From: an uncultured Eubacteriales bacterium
Lineage (GTDB): Bacteria; Bacillota; Clostridia; UBA1381; UBA9506
DNA: 26,649 bases
Assembly (NCBI GenBank): GCA_900545185.1
Contig: UQYH01000018.1
Coordinates: forward strand, 1-26,649
Direction of reading: 5' to 3'
This document shows, piece by piece, positions 25,433 to 26,649 of the stretch. The notes under the pieces were generated by a model, which was not told the DNA's origin, searched no databases, and saw only the letters and a list, made by a program, of their open reading frames with translations. The first letter of the stretch is position 1, and every line of letters starts with the position of its first letter. Position numbers and translations under genes: made by a program.

Positions 25433-26596
25433 TTGAATATGTATACAATTGCAGTTATTTTTTCGGTTATGCTGTATTCATTCGGTAACAATACGCAGGG
25501 AATCCTGTTAAGCAACTACGCGGAATATTATCATCTTACCTCCCTGAGCCAAGGGGCGATCAGTGCTTTTCAAAGCTTGGGTATGATTTTGGCCATGCTT
25601 TTTTTGCTGTTTGGAAAAGGTAAGCTGTCTAAAAGCCGTCTTTTAATGCTCGGGTTGGCAGCGGTTGCGGTTTCATTTGGTGCGTTATACCTTGCGCCAC
25701 CGTTTTTCGTGTTTCTCGTTTGCTATTTTTGCATCGGCGCTGCGTACGGCAATATTGACTCGGTATCGTCATCGCTAATGGCGGATATGCATTCAGGGAG
25801 ACATGCTTCACGCTATATGGGCGTGCTGCACTCGGCAATTGGAATCGGCGGTATGATCGGTCCGCTTTTTATTCAATTTCTTTTAGGCAAAAAAGTAGCA
25901 TGGAACTGTATTTTGGGTATTTTTTCATTTATTGCATTGGCGGTGTTTTTATTAAATGCAACCTCATACTGCAAGGCCAAGGCAAAGTTACCCGTACAAA
26001 ATGTGCATGGTTCTTCGCTCAATATGAGCGATATAAAGAAATTTTTAACACCGCAAAATCTTTTTATTCTTTTCAGTGTTGCCTTTTACGGGGCACACCA
26101 AATTTGTATTGTTTTTTGGATTGCACGTTTTGTAAAACTTACGTTTGGAAGCGAAAGATTGGGGGCGTTTGCTGTGTCCTTGTTTTGGGTCGGAACGGTT
26201 ATATCCCGATTTACCGTGCCATTTTTACCTATGAAAACCGAAAATTATATCAGTCGCGCTATGTTGATTACAACTGCGGTGCTTGGCGCATCGGTATTGG
26301 CGCGGTCGGCTTATGAAATGTGTGCGGTTATGTTTGCGGCAGGTCTGATAGGTGGTGCTGTGATTCCAATGGGACTGCATGATTTATGCAAAAAGTTTTC
26401 TCAAAACACGTTGCTTGTTTCTGCCATGGTGCTGCTCAGTGTGTATGGTATGCAAATGATTTCTTCATTGTTAACGGGTGCAATCGGGTCTTCGGATACC
26501 CTTTGGACAGTCATAGCCATAGCCATGGCATTTGGTCTTATCAGCAGCTCATGTGCATATGGCTATCGAATTAAAATGGATCGCGCAAAAAAATAA
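25433..26596 (+). CDS. Major facilitator superfamily transporter
   Basis: A 387-residue membrane protein with about 12 hydrophobic segments, the size of a compact 12-helix MFS carrier. Segments include FFVFLVCYFCIGAAYG and LHSAIGIGGMIGPLFIQFLLG, the latter like the helix-5 pattern of MFS carriers. The start is TTG at 25433 with AGAGGGGA upstream; an ATG at 25439 is in frame but too far from the ribosome site. It follows the operon terminator on the same strand, so it may be expressed by read-through or from a promoter I cannot identify. Import or export of a monosaccharide or uronate from this pathway is plausible, but the substrate is unknown. Confidence 0.85.
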   Translation: MNMYTIAVIFSVMLYSFGNNTQGILLSNYAEYYHLTSLSQGAISAFQSLGMILAMLFLLFGKGKLSKSRLLMLGLAAVAVSFGALYLAPPFFVFLVCYFCIGAAYGNIDSVSSSLMADMHSGRHASRYMGVLHSAIGIGGMIGPLFIQFLLGKKVAWNCILGIFSFIALAVFLLNATSYCKAKAKLPVQNVHGSSLNMSDIKKFLTPQNLFILFSVAFYGAHQICIVFWIARFVKLTFGSERLGAFAVSLFWVGTVISRFTVPFLPMKTENYISRAMLITTAVLGASVLARSAYEMCAVMFAAGLIGGAVIPMGLHDLCKKFSQNTLLVSAMVLLSVYGMQMISSLLTGAIGSSDTLWTVIAIAMAFGLISSSCAYGYRIKMDRAKK

Positions 26597-26649
26597 AATA
26601 TATCTATATAATGCAATGGGTTCATCATGCAAAATTTTGGGTATGTTTT

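Noticed and set aside
26597..26649. Promoter or gene start after the MFS gene
   Set aside because: AT-rich with a TATAAT-like string but no -35 and no frame before the window ends.

Overview
The window looks like part of a glycan-utilisation locus from a low-to-mid GC Firmicute, probably an uncultured clostridial gut-type anaerobe. The reasons are strong AGGAGG/GGGGAG ribosome sites, sigma-A promoters of the TTGACR/TATAAT kind, many GTG and TTG starts, S-layer homology (SLH) domains, a lipoprotein-based CUT1 sugar ABC system without its own ATPase, and a membrane-anchored AraC regulator as in Bacillus and Clostridium rhamnogalacturonan loci. There are no rRNA, tRNA or CRISPR features.

Layout. 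(1) Positions 62-1393 hold an intact IS3-family (IS150-like) insertion sequence on the minus strand. It sits exactly in the centre of a 35-bp palindrome that was the intrinsic terminator of the next gene. (2) Positions 1442-3973, minus strand: a large secreted SGNH/GDSL esterase of the CE12 rhamnogalacturonan-acetylesterase type, with FN3 and binding-like modules. (3) Positions 3974-4460: a divergent control region with two promoters that share a near-identical motif over the -35 box. (4) Positions 4461-13592, plus strand: first operon. It encodes a secreted PL22-like (oligogalacturonate lyase-like) surface protein, an SLH protein, a non-catalytic FN3/binding-module protein, a GH2 beta-mannosidase and a D-lyxose/D-mannose-type ketol isomerase. 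(5) Positions 13698-25380, plus strand: second operon, with its own extended -10 promoter and a good terminator. It encodes the LplA/LplB/LplC-type ABC importer parts, a large SLH-like surface protein of unknown role, a YesS/YtdP-like membrane AraC regulator, a Gfo/Idh/MocA oxidoreductase, a TIM-barrel sugar isomerase/epimerase and a GH105 unsaturated galacturonyl hydrolase. (6) Positions 25433-26596: an MFS transporter.

How it may work together (inference from families and context). Surface proteins carrying SLH or SLH-like segments and a shared ~150-residue module would bind an acetylated pectic glycan, probably rhamnogalacturonan I. The CE12 esterase removes acetyl groups and the PL22-like protein acts on uronate oligomers at the surface. 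The lipoprotein and permeases import unsaturated oligosaccharides, powered by an ATPase encoded elsewhere. GH105 removes the unsaturated uronate, the GH2 enzyme and the isomerase handle mannose-type units, and the Gfo/Idh plus TIM-barrel pair converts an unusual sugar. The AraC-type receptor senses the ligand and controls the promoters.

The items most worth a second look are the recurrent module shared by three neighbouring secreted proteins, the secreted PL22-like protein with apparently swapped metal-ligand residues, the shared -35 motif at three promoters, and the IS inserted into a terminator with a start-site-sequestering hairpin at its upstream end.
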